This document shows positions 7,452 through 17,255 of a DNA stretch of 64,000 nucleotides, in pieces. The translations under genes and the position numbers were made by a program. The stretch lies in the NCBI GenBank assembly GCA_964567585.1, contig CAZMND010000003.1:6339-70338 (forward strand). Direction: 5' to 3'. Position 1 is the stretch's first letter, and each line of letters opens with the position of its first letter. The DNA is from CALZKI01 sp964567585 (GTDB lineage: Bacteria; Bacillota; Clostridia; Lachnospirales; Lachnospiraceae). A model generated the notes under the pieces. The model was given only the letters and a program-made list of their open reading frames with translations. It was not told the DNA's origin and did no database searches.

Positions 7452-9365
7452 CTATGCGTAGTTTTCCCATTCCTCCATAAGTAAAAAAAGCTTTTCTTCC
7501 TCTTCGTCTATATTGTCCTGTATTTCCTGAAGACGAGTATAATCAGATGCGTTTTCAGGCAAAGTCAGTTCCTGCTTTAACTGTTCCAGTTTTTCTTCCA
7601 AAGCTGCAATTTCACCTTCTAATTTTTCCAATTTACGTCGTCTTTTTGATTCCTCTTTTCCCGGATTATAATTCTTTGGTTTCTCATTCTTTTCATCTTT
7701 GGAAGACGCAGACACGTGCTCTTTTGTAAATGCCATCTGCTCTAAATATTTTGCATTACGTGCGGCATTCTTTTCCTCATATTCCTCATAGCCGAACGCA
7801 TAATATTCTACACGTCCTTCCTCCAAAGCCAGCAGTTCATCTGCAATACGCTTCACAAAGTAACGGTCATGGGATACAAACAGCACTGTTCCTTCATAGT
7901 CAAGAAGCATCTGTTCCAAAGTTTCTTTTCCCACAATATCCATGTGGTTTGTCGGTTCATCAAAAATCAGTACATTCGGTCTTATCTTAAAAATTTTACA
8001 AAGTGCAAGTCGGACCTTTTCCCCACCGGATAACATATTAACACGTTTAAATACATCATCTCCCGTGAACAAAAAAGCGGCAAGTTCATTTCTCACTTCT
8101 GTCTGGGTAAGTGTAGGAAACTCATCCCAATAATCATCGATGACCTGCTTATCACTTGTATACTGTGCCATCTGCTGGTCAAAATACCCGATTTCAACCT
8201 TCGGTCCAAAAGCAAATTCTCCTCCAAGTGCATCGACTTTTCCGGTCAACGTCTTTAAAAAGGTAGATTTACCAATTCCGTTTCCGCCAATAATACCATA
8301 CTTTTTGCCTTTTTTTGCCTCCATAGATATAGTCGCTAGCGGTGTGCCATACCCGATGACAAGCTCCCTAACGCTTAGTACATCTTTTCCTGTTTCCACG
8401 CGCGGAGTCAAATTGGCCCGAAAGCTTTTCGTATCGAACTGCTCCGGTGCATCAATAATATCCATATGTTCAATCTGTTTCAGTTTTGAACGTGTCATCG
8501 CCACTTTTGTCGGCTTGTTTTTAAACTTCTCTACAATTTCATTTAACCTTGCAATTTCCGCCTGCTGCTCCTTATAATCCTTCAGCCTTTTTTCATAGTT
8601 TTGCTTCTTTTGCTGCATAAAAGACGAATAATTGCCCACATATCTTTTAGGCGTTTTATATTCAATTTCATAGACAACATCCACAATTCTGTCAAGAAAC
8701 ATTCGGTCATGGGATACGATAACAACCGCCCTTTTGTAATCCTTCAAATACTGTTCAAGCCACTCAATGGTGCGCATATCCAAATGGTTGGTAGGCTCGT
8801 CAAGAAGTAAAATGTCCGGTTTACTTAAAAGCATCTTTACAAATGCAATCTTGGTTTGCTGACCACCGGAAAACTCTTCCAGACGTTTTTTCTTATCTTC
8901 CTCCGAAAAGCCAAACTCTTTTAATACAATCTCGTATTCCTTTTCAAAATAATATCCGCCTAAATATACAAACTGATCGTGAAGAGCTGTATAAATTTTT
9001 ATATTCTGCTCAGACGGGTCACTTTCCATAATACGCCGTTTGTCTTCCAAATCTTTCTGCATTGTGATAATTTTTGAAAAAGCTTTGCGGACCTCTTCTT
9101 CCATCGTAATGGTCTTATCTTCAAAAGCCATCTGTTTCAAATAACCGATTTCCGGATTACCGCTCTTTACGATAAAAACATCTTCATCGCTGTCACGCTT
9201 ATGTAAATCCACTTCTCCCGCAATCAGCTTGAGCAATGTGGTTTTCCCACAGCCGTTTCTACCTACAATGGCAATTTTCTCTGTGTTCTTTATATCAAAG
9301 TTTACATTTTTTAAAATAACATCGGCGCCAAATACGACTGCACCATTTTGAATTTTGTACTGCAT
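7452..9365 (-). CDS. ABC-F family ATPase (ribosome-associated)
   Basis: This 637-residue protein carries two ABC ATPase domains in one chain and no membrane segments, the ABC-F arrangement. The first Walker A is GRNGCGKTT (about 35-43) and the second is GGNGIGKST (about 353-361). Both domains have SGG signatures and LLLDEPTNHLD/LIFDEPTNHMD Walker B motifs. The linker between them is Lys-rich, as in factors that reach into the ribosomal P-site. The C-terminal ~90 residues form a charged coiled coil. Uup/YfmR-type translation factor is the likeliest class; an antibiotic-protection role cannot be excluded. The start follows TAGGAG. The gene is transcribed away from bioY. Confidence 0.92.
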   Translation of the reverse strand: MQYKIQNGAVVFGADVILKNVNFDIKNTEKIAIVGRNGCGKTTLLKLIAGEVDLHKRDSDEDVFIVKSGNPEIGYLKQMAFEDKTITMEEEVRKAFSKIITMQKDLEDKRRIMESDPSEQNIKIYTALHDQFVYLGGYYFEKEYEIVLKEFGFSEEDKKKRLEEFSGGQQTKIAFVKMLLSKPDILLLDEPTNHLDMRTIEWLEQYLKDYKRAVVIVSHDRMFLDRIVDVVYEIEYKTPKRYVGNYSSFMQQKKQNYEKRLKDYKEQQAEIARLNEIVEKFKNKPTKVAMTRSKLKQIEHMDIIDAPEQFDTKSFRANLTPRVETGKDVLSVRELVIGYGTPLATISMEAKKGKKYGIIGGNGIGKSTFLKTLTGKVDALGGEFAFGPKVEIGYFDQQMAQYTSDKQVIDDYWDEFPTLTQTEVRNELAAFLFTGDDVFKRVNMLSGGEKVRLALCKIFKIRPNVLIFDEPTNHMDIVGKETLEQMLLDYEGTVLFVSHDRYFVKRIADELLALEEGRVEYYAFGYEEYEEKNAARNAKYLEQMAFTKEHVSASSKDEKNEKPKNYNPGKEESKRRRKLEKLEGEIAALEEKLEQLKQELTLPENASDYTRLQEIQDNIDEEEEKLFLLMEEWENYA

Positions 9366-9443
9366 AACAAACTCCTAATTTTCCATATGCCTTATATCCA
9401 AGCCACATTATAACAAATCCCCGAAAATAAGGCAAAGTCTTTA

Positions 9444-9474
9444 TTGTTAACATTTTCCATTGTGTAGTTGACAT
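9444..9474 (+). promoter_or_regulatory. BirA-type biotin operator upstream of bioY
   Basis: TTGTTAAC (9444-9451), 15 bases, then GTTGACAT (9467-9474) matches the Gram-positive BirA half-site arrangement (TTGTTAAC about 15 bases GTTAACAA) with imperfect right arm. The right half overlaps the -35 element of the bioY promoter. Confidence 0.75.
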
Positions 9475-9496
9475 TATCTGTTTTTCCGTTTATTCT
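9468..9496 (+). promoter_or_regulatory. bioY promoter
   Basis: Consensus TTGACA (9468-9473), 17 bases, TATTCT (9491-9496). It lies 35 bases before the start codon, and the -35 box sits inside the right half of the BirA-like operator. Confidence 0.75.
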
Positions 9497-9531
9497 AGCA
9501 TTAATAACACAAAAAGAGAAAGGAGTTTTGT

Positions 9532-10083
9532 ATGAAATCTACAACAAAAGATATGGTCTTTATTGCACTTTCCACAACCATTATGATTGTCTGCGCTTTT
9601 ATTACAATTCCTTTCTATGTGCCCTTTACGATGCAAACCTTTGCCCTTTTCACAATTCTTGGGCTCCTTGGTACCAAAAGAGCGTTTATCAGTGTCTGCC
9701 TTTATTTACTTTTGGGCGCTATCGGATTGCCTGTTTTTTCAGGTTTCAAAGGCGGAATCGGAACTCTTCTTGGTGTAACAGGTGGTTATCTGCTAGGATT
9801 TTTATTGACCGTCATCGTTTCGGGCGCATTCCTTCACATATTCTCTAAAAAAAATAAATTCACATTTATTGGTTATTGTGTTTCCATGCTTCTTGGTCTT
9901 TCAGTATGCTATGCTTTTGGAACAGCCTGGTATCTTTTGTTATATACAAACAGCACAGGAAGCATTTCCATTACTTCTGTGCTGTCGATTTGCGTATTTC
10001 CTTTTGTTTTGACTGACATAGTCAAGATTATTTTGTCTGCTTATGTGGTCAAATTATTGAAAAAACATATTGCAAAACTTTAA
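9532..10083 (+). CDS. bioY: Biotin ECF transporter substrate-binding component BioY
   Basis: This 183-residue integral membrane protein has about six hydrophobic segments and BioY features, including the GGYLLGF segment near residue 84 and GAIGLPVFSGFKGG (about 62-75). BioY is the S component that binds biotin and works with an ECF energizing module, which is not encoded here. The start follows AAAGGAG by six bases. The upstream region carries a BirA-like operator over the promoter, so expression is probably repressed when biotin is plentiful. The stop codon abuts the stop of the convergent methyltransferase gene. Confidence 0.94.
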   Translation: MKSTTKDMVFIALSTTIMIVCAFITIPFYVPFTMQTFALFTILGLLGTKRAFISVCLYLLLGAIGLPVFSGFKGGIGTLLGVTGGYLLGFLLTVIVSGAFLHIFSKKNKFTFIGYCVSMLLGLSVCYAFGTAWYLLLYTNSTGSISITSVLSICVFPFVLTDIVKIILSAYVVKLLKKHIAKL

Positions 10084-10866
10084 TTATACCTTTCTTAAAA
10101 TATCAACGGTATGTGCCGCTGCTCCGATTAAATCCTGACGTTCACATGTAGCGAGATGATACTTAATAAAAAATTCAAATTCTTCTTCATCCATCTGATT
10201 TAGTACGGGACGCAGATAGTTTGCAGGTCCATCCGGTGAAATCAGTTTGATTCTTTCAAGCCCGACCAACCGGGATAATTCCGTAATTTCTTCCACACGC
10301 ATATAATCGTACAAATCCTTTTCATCTGAAACGGTACGGAAGTTGTCCGTAAAACGATTATCCCTAATACATTCTTTTAAATTTTTCTCTTTGAAAGCAT
10401 ACGTAATGACACTGTATTCATTCATACAATATGCAACCAAAATCACACCGCCTTTTTTAGTAACACGCTTCGCTTCCTCTAATGCTTTTTTCTTGTTATC
10501 CATCCCAAACAAATGGTACATCGGTCCAAAAAGAAGCGTCACATCAAAGGTTTCATCCTGAAGTTTAGATAATTTCAATGCATTCCCCTGCATTGCTTTT
10601 ACACTGCTGTTTTTCTTTTTCAAGATTCCCAGATTGTATTTTACCAGTTCTACTGCTGTCACATCATATCCTTCTTCTGCCAAAGCAACCGAATATCTTC
10701 CTGTTCCGGCACCGATATCCAAAATCTTGATATCTCCATTTTCTCTGTCTTTCGGAATATATTCATGGATGTATTTCATAGAAGTAATAAACTCCACCTG
10801 TCCATGTCTTGAATTTAGACGTTTTTCTTCATTAAATTTGTTGTAATACTGCTCTAATTCTGTCAT
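10084..10866 (-). CDS. Class I SAM-dependent methyltransferase
   Basis: This 260-residue soluble enzyme has a Rossmann-like methyltransferase domain: motif I is ILDIGAGTGRYSVALAEEG (about 47-65), the acidic end of strand 2 follows at VTAVEL, and motif IV is VTLLFGPMYHLF (about 108-119). The substrate is unknown. The C-terminal part (PANYLRPVLNQMDEEEF) resembles small-molecule methyltransferases common in clostridia. The start lies only 2 bases after the end of the decayed GH3 gene, and only a weak AAGCGGG site precedes it, so it may depend on transcription through the pseudogene. Confidence 0.85.
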   Translation of the reverse strand: MTELEQYYNKFNEEKRLNSRHGQVEFITSMKYIHEYIPKDRENGDIKILDIGAGTGRYSVALAEEGYDVTAVELVKYNLGILKKKNSSVKAMQGNALKLSKLQDETFDVTLLFGPMYHLFGMDNKKKALEEAKRVTKKGGVILVAYCMNEYSVITYAFKEKNLKECIRDNRFTDNFRTVSDEKDLYDYMRVEEITELSRLVGLERIKLISPDGPANYLRPVLNQMDEEEFEFFIKYHLATCERQDLIGAAAHTVDILRKV

Positions 10867-10868
10867 TT

Positions 10869-12141
10869 TTATTTTACCCGCTTCATCATTTTTCCTATGC
10901 CTTTAAAAAAGTGACCGTTGGCCATTTCCAAAAGCCCCTCTATGAGATAATTTTTTATGCCTCTGTTATTTTCATACCGCTAAGGGTACAATCCGCAGCT
11001 GTCACTACCATCATTCTAAAAGTGGGATTTCTATAATCCTTTTTTCCACCAAATTTCTTGGCCATCATATTTTCAATCACTTTGAAAACCATTCGCATAA
11101 CAAAAGAATCATCTTTCATCTCCATAATGGTATTCTGCATTGTATATTCACCTTTTTTGACTGTCTTCTCTTCAATTTTTCTTCCAAGAAGCATTTCAAA
11201 GTCTTGTTGACCAGACGAGTTATTTAAATTCGTATACCATTTGGGCAGACCGGCATAGTTTATATTTGCACCATCTTTTCTAATCATATGCTCAAGCCGT
11301 ATATCTTCACAGCTTGCACCAACACAAATTTTATACTCTCCTCCCGGAACAACCCATCCATTCTGCCAGATAGAAAAACCTCTGTCGTCCAGTTCAAACG
11401 TTACACGTTTGCTTTCACCTGCTTTTAATTCTATCTTTTCAAATGCCTTTAATTCTCTCTCTGTTTTTGGTGTGCTGTTTTCAAAAACCGCCCTCTTACT
11501 TTCTACAAGAGAAAGAATTCTGGCAACAGACATATCTATATCCCGCTCAGACAACTGCCCTTTCTCTATCGCCTCTACGGTTTCAGCCTCCATATATGCC
11601 GAACCACCCGGCATACAAAGGTCGCATCCCGCCCTAAAGCCGGCGATACGGTTGTTCATAGCACCCCAGTCCGTTACTACAACACCGTCAAAGCCCCAAT
11701 CCCCTCGTAGCACATCGGTTAATAACCATTTACAAAAGCCGCACCAAGCTTTCCTGCCAGGTACGGATCTTCTGAATAATATTCAAAATTTCTGCCGCAT
11801 AACGGATTTCTTTTGATATTCACCCCGGGACCTAAAACCACACCTACTTCGTTGTTTTTTGCTTCCAGAGCGATTGCACTTCCAACCTGACTAGTTAAGT
11901 CAACATCAAAACTACATGCCAATACGGATGCGGTCGGAAAACTGGTAGCTTTTACAGACTCATTAAGCCCCAGAATATCTGCAGTATTTTCCTGCTTTCT
12001 GAGCCCGTGCGGACCGTCTGCTACCATAATACTGCCAATATCACAAGAAGGCACACTTTTTGTATGCCAACAGTCTTCACCGCTGCAATATGCAACTTTT
12101 TGTTTTAAAGACATATTTTGAACGGCTTTGTCCCTGTTCAT
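10869..12141 (-). pseudogene. Decayed GH3 beta-glucosidase
   Basis: An intact ancestor would be about 750 or more residues. The N-terminal part (from ATG 12141 with AGGAGG seven bases upstream) keeps VADGPHGLRKQ and RNFEYYSEDP. It then breaks at about 11726-11731, where VNG runs into K-W-L-L-T-D-V-L through a shared AAATGG, losing about 80 residues and the frame. The catalytic aspartate segment VVVTDWGAMN follows in the new frame. A second, in-frame deletion near 11450-11490 removes the whole C-terminal sandwich domain and joins directly to the fibronectin-III-like end (LKAFEKIELKAGESK). A last frameshift near 10950 separates the family's terminal segment EMANGHFFKGIGKMMK. Not functional. Confidence 0.9.
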
Positions 12142-12162
12142 ACCGTGCCTCCTCATTTCTTC

Positions 12163-13275
12163 TTATTTCAATTCTTCCTCTGCCACATTAAGCGCCACTT
12201 CAATTACCTGATGCATATCAAAGTACTTGTACATACCGAGACGTCCGCCAAAAATAACCTTATCCTGCTTATCGGCAAGTTCTTTATATTTTGCAAATAA
12301 TTCATTATTTTTATCATCATTCATCGGATAATATGGTTCATCACCCTTTTTCCATGTTGCAGGATATTCACGAGTAATAATCGTCTTTGGATTATAATTA
12401 CCGTTCTGGCACCCAAATTCAAAATGCTTATGCTCGATGATTCGGGTATATGGAATTTCGTATTCCGTATAATTCACAACTGCATTTCCCTGATAATTTT
12501 CCTCATCCAAAATTTCAGATTCAAATCGCAGACTTCTGTATTCCAATTCCCCGTAACAGTAATCAAAATATTCATCAATCATTCCGGTAAATACGATTTT
12601 ATCTGCCAAGGCTTCTAATTCTTCCCTGTTCACGAAGAAATCTGTATTCAGACGTACTTCAATCCCTTCCAACATCTTCTGGGCAATCTGCGTATATCCG
12701 CCAATCGGTATCCCCTGATACAAATCATTAAAATAATTGTTATCATAGGTCATACGCACCGGTAATCTTTTGATAATGAAAGAAGGAAGTTCATCGGCAC
12801 GTTTCCCCCATTGTTTTTCCGTATAGCCTTTTACAAGTTTCTCATAGATATCCCTGCCTACCAGGCTGATTGCCTGTTCTTCCAGGTTCTTTGGTTCTTT
12901 AATGCCCGCCTCGGCAATCTGACTGTCGATTTTTTCCTTTGCCTCTTTAGGAGTCACAACACCCCACATTTTACTGAAAGTATTCATATTGAACGGCATA
13001 TTATACAATTCATCCTTGTATCTTGCCACAGGCGAGTTGGTATACCGGTTAAACTCTGCAAACTGCCCTACATAATCCCACACCTTCTTATTGGACGTAT
13101 GGAAAATATGTGCGCCGTACTTATGCATCTGTATTCCTTCTACATTCTCTGTATAGATATTTCCGGCAATATGTGCCCTCTTATCTATCACCAACACTTT
13201 CTTGCCTTTTTGCTTCGCTTCATAGGCAAAAACCGCCCCAAAAAGTCCGGCTCCTACTATCAGGTAATCATACAT
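12163..13275 (-). CDS. glf: UDP-galactopyranose mutase
   Basis: This 370-residue flavoenzyme converts UDP-galactopyranose to UDP-galactofuranose, the donor for galactofuranose in surface glycans. The N-terminal FAD-binding segment VGAGLFGAVFAYEAKQKG is followed by KRAHIAGNIYTE and HKYGAHIFHT, typical of Glf. The length matches the family. The start has AAGGAG upstream. It lies 21 bp after the AAA+ gene and precedes the GH3 pseudogene by 21 bp. No other cell-surface sugar genes are adjacent, so its place in this cluster looks accidental or operon-driven. Confidence 0.96.
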   Translation of the reverse strand: MYDYLIVGAGLFGAVFAYEAKQKGKKVLVIDKRAHIAGNIYTENVEGIQMHKYGAHIFHTSNKKVWDYVGQFAEFNRYTNSPVARYKDELYNMPFNMNTFSKMWGVVTPKEAKEKIDSQIAEAGIKEPKNLEEQAISLVGRDIYEKLVKGYTEKQWGKRADELPSFIIKRLPVRMTYDNNYFNDLYQGIPIGGYTQIAQKMLEGIEVRLNTDFFVNREELEALADKIVFTGMIDEYFDYCYGELEYRSLRFESEILDEENYQGNAVVNYTEYEIPYTRIIEHKHFEFGCQNGNYNPKTIITREYPATWKKGDEPYYPMNDDKNNELFAKYKELADKQDKVIFGGRLGMYKYFDMHQVIEVALNVAEEELK

Positions 13276-13296
13276 ACTATTTATCTCCTTCGCCTT

Positions 13297-15399
13297 TTAT
13301 ACCGGTGTAAAACCAATGGTTCTTTTCGGTTTTTCTTCCACCATATTTTTAAAATTCTCTTCTGCCAATATATTGACCCAATCTTCCTTCTTTAAAATAA
13401 CGTCCTTTTCTCCCGATAAACTCATACGATATGCGGCTTTTCCCCACAAATGTTCAAATAAGTTCCGGACAAATCTGGCATTACTGAATTCCTTTGCCTC
13501 ATACTGTTCTTTTGGTATATTTTGAATATACTCTGTTACCTCTTCTAATAATGCTTCTTCATATGCAAAACTCTTTTCCATCATCTGTAAGAAGATTTGT
13601 AAAAGTTCATCCTTTGTATAGTTTGGAAATTCGATTACGTGCGGAATCCGGCTTGCCAGACCCGAATTCACTTTTAAAAATTCTGCCATTTCCTCCTGAT
13701 ATCCGGCCAAAATCACACACATATCCCCTCTGTGATTTTCCATTTCAGCAACCAACACCGGAACCGTTTCGTCGGCAACAGTGCCCTTACTGGTTGCCAC
13801 ATTCATACCATAGGCTTCATCAATAAACAATACGGAGCCATATGCATCCCTACAAGTTGTCCGAATTGCCTGTGCCGCTGTACCTACATATCTTGCTATA
13901 AAGTCATTTCCTGCCTTTTCATAGAAAAAACCTTTTTTCAAAATGCCCTCTTGCTTAAAAATCTGTCCAATAATCCTTGCCACAGTAGTTTTTCCTGTTC
14001 CCGGATTACCTAAAAACAGCATATGCATAGAAGGCTTTTCAATCTTTCTCCCTTGGCTTTCCAAAGTCATTTGCAACTTTATCTGTGCAACAATCTCTCT
14101 TACTCTTGTTTTCACCTGTGCCATGCCGATTAATTCATTTAACAATTCGTAGGCATCTTCATCTTCAAGCACATTGCTTACCATGGGTTTAACATCTGCT
14201 ATATGAATCTGTTTAATCTCTTCCTCTGACATTTCATTTAAATCACTATGTAGTGCCTTGTGATAAATCAGTTCTCCCGCCATTTTATCCAACGTCTTAT
14301 ATCCGAAAAAGTTACCTTCATTTTTTTCCTGGCATATCCACTGTTCTAAAATTTCGTCACAATCTGCATCTGCAAAAAAACGTGCCTCCTTCAGCTTGTC
14401 TTTCAAATATACCACCATATTTTCTGCGTTAACAGGCGGTATAACAATTGAACGGAGCGAAACCACATTACTTAGAGTCTGCTCAATATTTTTCACCGTC
14501 TTCATATCCATATACGGAAGTCTGAAAATCACTAAAATATTTTTTGCATACTGTCCCATTCTTCTTATTTCATTCAAAAGTTCCGGCTTTGATAAATAAT
14601 CTACCCACTCACGCATATCATAGGATAGGATAGAAAAGCGATTATATTTCACTCTATCTTCTGAAACATCTTTTATTTTTCCCGCCTGACCTCTCCACAA
14701 ATCAATTCCATTATTTGGGGACAGTGAAATTTCTTCTATTTTCATTTCCTTGCCGTTATCGTCATAATAGCGTTCCAATTCTGCACGAATCACTCTTAAA
14801 AAGGCCGAATATCCCCAACCGTCATCAATAGAAATCAACAATTTTTTAGAAAAAATCTGTCCGACACTGCCTATACTGTCTAAGCTTCTCATGACATAAC
14901 GAAGTTCTTCTATATAAGCTTTCATTTCCGCAGAAAAACTTACCGGAAATTCAAATTCATCCGGCGGCATTTTAGGCAGTTCCTCCGCCCGTTTTTCCCG
15001 TTCTCTTTTCTCTAAACGACTTTCCAATATGGAAAATACTTCTTCCAGTCTTCTTTCTAAATAGATCTCAATATATTCCGCAATCAGTTCTTCATGCTCA
15101 GATTTCAAGGCTTCAATTTCCAATAATTCATAAACGTCCTCGATATCATCATAAGAACCCATATGTTTTTCAAGTAAAGTCATTATGGCTTGAAAATTTT
15201 TTCTTAAAAACTGAATTTCTATTTTTTGATTGGGATTTGAACCACGTCCATGATAATATGTATATTTAACTTCATTCATCTCCCTGGCTTTTTGATACAA
15301 TTCCTCAAATACCTTGGGATTTTTCTCTAACACAGCATCTTTATACTTATCTGACAACGTAACCCATATCAAAATTTCATCATTGATAAAATTAGCCAT
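13297..15399 (-). CDS. SpoVK/CbxX-type AAA+ ATPase with long N-terminal domain
   Basis: This 700-residue soluble protein keeps its functional AAA+ domain in residues ~415-680. Walker A is GNPGTGKT (464-471), the pore-like segment is ARYVGTAAQ, and Walker B is VLFIDEA (523-529), with a CbxX/CfxQ-type C-terminal lid. Residues ~90-140 are highly charged helices. Residues ~185-340 look like a degenerate ATPase fold (LLISIDDGWGYSAFLR; KNILVIFRLPYM) with no P-loop. SpoVK, a sporulation protein of Bacillus, is a close family relative of the C-terminal domain. The gene is 37 bp after the VirD4-like ATPase and in the spoVA transcription direction, so a sporulation role is plausible but inferred. Confidence 0.85.
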   Translation of the reverse strand: MANFINDEILIWVTLSDKYKDAVLEKNPKVFEELYQKAREMNEVKYTYYHGRGSNPNQKIEIQFLRKNFQAIMTLLEKHMGSYDDIEDVYELLEIEALKSEHEELIAEYIEIYLERRLEEVFSILESRLEKREREKRAEELPKMPPDEFEFPVSFSAEMKAYIEELRYVMRSLDSIGSVGQIFSKKLLISIDDGWGYSAFLRVIRAELERYYDDNGKEMKIEEISLSPNNGIDLWRGQAGKIKDVSEDRVKYNRFSILSYDMREWVDYLSKPELLNEIRRMGQYAKNILVIFRLPYMDMKTVKNIEQTLSNVVSLRSIVIPPVNAENMVVYLKDKLKEARFFADADCDEILEQWICQEKNEGNFFGYKTLDKMAGELIYHKALHSDLNEMSEEEIKQIHIADVKPMVSNVLEDEDAYELLNELIGMAQVKTRVREIVAQIKLQMTLESQGRKIEKPSMHMLFLGNPGTGKTTVARIIGQIFKQEGILKKGFFYEKAGNDFIARYVGTAAQAIRTTCRDAYGSVLFIDEAYGMNVATSKGTVADETVPVLVAEMENHRGDMCVILAGYQEEMAEFLKVNSGLASRIPHVIEFPNYTKDELLQIFLQMMEKSFAYEEALLEEVTEYIQNIPKEQYEAKEFSNARFVRNLFEHLWGKAAYRMSLSGEKDVILKKEDWVNILAEENFKNMVEEKPKRTIGFTPV

Positions 15400-15436
15400 A
15401 CCCCTATTTTATACCCCCGTAAAATCAGTAAATTCT

Positions 15437-16693
15437 TTATTTGATTTTATCATTTTTGCCATTCCTTAGCAACCTTTCTTCAAAAGGCTCCAGTTCGAAG
15501 TTTTTCCCATTTACCGGCCTTTGTCCCCTACGGAAAATCCAGTTGGTCCCAATGGGCATATACAGGATTTTTCCAAGAGGCACATCGCATCTTCTTGAAA
15601 TTGCCTCAGCCGTTTCCAAGTCATTTCCGCCAAGGTAAATATATGTATCACAGTTTGCTATGACAGTTCTTCCATCCACACCATAACAGTTTTGCAATTG
15701 TGCTTCACATTGCAGTATCATCATAGTAGAAATTCCTCTGGAACGGATTGAGGAAATCATACGTGGAAAGTCCGTAATTTTGCAATTTGTGGCAAAGTCA
15801 TCCAGAATAAATCTGACAGGTATCGGAAGCCTTCCATCCTCGCATTCATCATCTGCTACCCGACACAGTTCATCCATCGCCTGGCTATAGAAAATATTGG
15901 CAAAACCGTCCATACTCCTGTCTTTATCACTGATGATGACAAAGACCGCCGTCTTTTCCTTGCCGATACTTCCCAAGTCGATACTATCCACTTCCGTCAT
16001 TTTATGAAACTCCGGATAATCATATCTGCCAAGTCTGGCACTTAAGGAAATCAGGATGGAACATAACGTCTTCCCGGCTCCCTGTCTGAATTTTTTATAC
16101 TGGGCTGCGGCAAAGTCATCTTTATTCTGTTTTTCCACCTCACGAAAGATTCTGTCCAGTACATTGGTAGCCTCCGAATAATTTTCCTGTATTTCGCAAG
16201 CATACATCAGCTTATAAATGTTCTTAATAGTCTGCTCATGCTTAGGACGATGCAGGTATAAATATCCAATCAATGCTGATAAAAACATCTCATCGGACTC
16301 CTCCCAAAAAGGATCCACCCTGACATATTCCTGTTGCATACTACAATCCATAAACATATGCGCTATTTTAATAATATCCTTCGTGCTTCGTATGTAATGA
16401 AACGGATTATAACAAACCGAGTTTTCGGGATGAATCAGATCCAGTACTTTGACGGTATAACCTCTTTTTTCTAAGTAGCTACCGTATTTTTTATGTAACT
16501 GTCCCTTAGGGTCCGTAATCACATAACTTCCCGTAGCCTGCAAAATATTGGGCGACACAATAGAGCGGGTTTTTCCTGAACCCGCTGCCCCTACTATAAG
16601 TACATTATTATTCAATTGCGTTTCGTGACAGTCCATACTGTAATACTGTCCCTCTGCTAAAATTAAACTTTCTGCTTTTACCTGCTCTGTCAT
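15437..16693 (-). CDS. Soluble VirD4/TraG-like ATPase
   Basis: This 418-residue protein has a type IV coupling-protein core. Walker A is GAAGSGKT (35-42, K41) and is followed by SIVSPNILQATGSYVITDPKG, the classic TraG/VirD4 segment. Walker B is RFILDDFA (about 294-301), then SSIRSRGISTMMILQ. True conjugative VirD4 proteins are around 600 residues with N-terminal membrane anchors. This one has no membrane segment and there is no relaxase, VirB or integrase gene nearby. It has a strong AAAGGAGGAA ribosome site, follows spoVAC by 79 bp and precedes the AAA+ gene by 37 bp. A DNA or protein pumping role in the spore or cell is speculation. Confidence 0.85.
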   Translation of the reverse strand: MTEQVKAESLILAEGQYYSMDCHETQLNNNVLIVGAAGSGKTRSIVSPNILQATGSYVITDPKGQLHKKYGSYLEKRGYTVKVLDLIHPENSVCYNPFHYIRSTKDIIKIAHMFMDCSMQQEYVRVDPFWEESDEMFLSALIGYLYLHRPKHEQTIKNIYKLMYACEIQENYSEATNVLDRIFREVEKQNKDDFAAAQYKKFRQGAGKTLCSILISLSARLGRYDYPEFHKMTEVDSIDLGSIGKEKTAVFVIISDKDRSMDGFANIFYSQAMDELCRVADDECEDGRLPIPVRFILDDFATNCKITDFPRMISSIRSRGISTMMILQCEAQLQNCYGVDGRTVIANCDTYIYLGGNDLETAEAISRRCDVPLGKILYMPIGTNWIFRRGQRPVNGKNFELEPFEERLLRNGKNDKIK

Positions 16694-16772
16694 AAAAATT
16701 CCTCCTTTGCACTTTTACACAACCTCTATCCCTTAATTTCTAAATATCAGCCGTTTTTATCAGAATCAATAG

Positions 16773-17237
16773 CTATTTGAAAAATTCTCCTATCCAGAGG
16801 AAAAGCCCTAAAATCCAACTGGTCACAATACCATACAAAATTACAGGCCCCGCAATGGTAAAAATTTTACTACCGATACCAAAAACCTGTCCCTCCCTCT
16901 TGTATTCAATAGCTGTACTGGAAACACTGTTGGCAAAGCCCGTAATCGGTACCAGTGCTCCCGCACCGCCAAACTTTACAATCGGACCGTACCAGTTAAG
17001 CCCCGTCAAAGTAACCGACGTCAATACAAGAATAACCGAGCACCACGTTCCTGCTATTTCCTGATCAAGCCCGAAATAATTCATTCCTATCCAGATAAGA
17101 ACTTGTCCGATAAGGCATATGAATCCACCTACAAAAAAGGCTTTTATCATCTGTAGCCACAAGTTTTTCTTTGGCGTTACTTGGTTTACATAATTCTCAA
17201 ACTCTTTTTCCTGTGCTTTACTTAACTTACTGTCCAT
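16773..17237 (-). CDS. spoVAC: Stage V sporulation protein AC
   Basis: This 154-residue membrane protein has the SpoVAC signature KFGGAGALVPITGFANSV (about 87-105) and four hydrophobic segments. It forms the membrane channel part of the SpoVA complex that moves Ca-dipicolinic acid into the forespore, and in Bacillus it acts as a mechanosensitive channel during germination. The start has AAAGGAG upstream. It follows spoVAB by 18 bp. The next gene in the same direction would normally be spoVAD; here it is a VirD4-like ATPase, while spoVAD lies separately at 4434-5468. Confidence 0.95.
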   Translation of the reverse strand: MDSKLSKAQEKEFENYVNQVTPKKNLWLQMIKAFFVGGFICLIGQVLIWIGMNYFGLDQEIAGTWCSVILVLTSVTLTGLNWYGPIVKFGGAGALVPITGFANSVSSTAIEYKREGQVFGIGSKIFTIAGPVILYGIVTSWILGLFLWIGEFFK

Positions 17238-17255
17238 TCTCTGACTCCTTTACTT

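Noticed and set aside
12811..13395. Long plus-strand frame opposite glf and the AAA+ gene
   Set aside because: It lies entirely antisense to well-supported genes, has no ribosome site, and its translation is Cys/His/Phe-rich in the way of a shadow frame.
15437..16693. VirD4/TraG-like gene as sign of an integrated conjugative element
   Set aside because: There is no relaxase, VirB4, integrase, attachment repeat or other conjugation gene nearby, the protein lacks the membrane anchor, and both sides are ordinary chromosomal genes.
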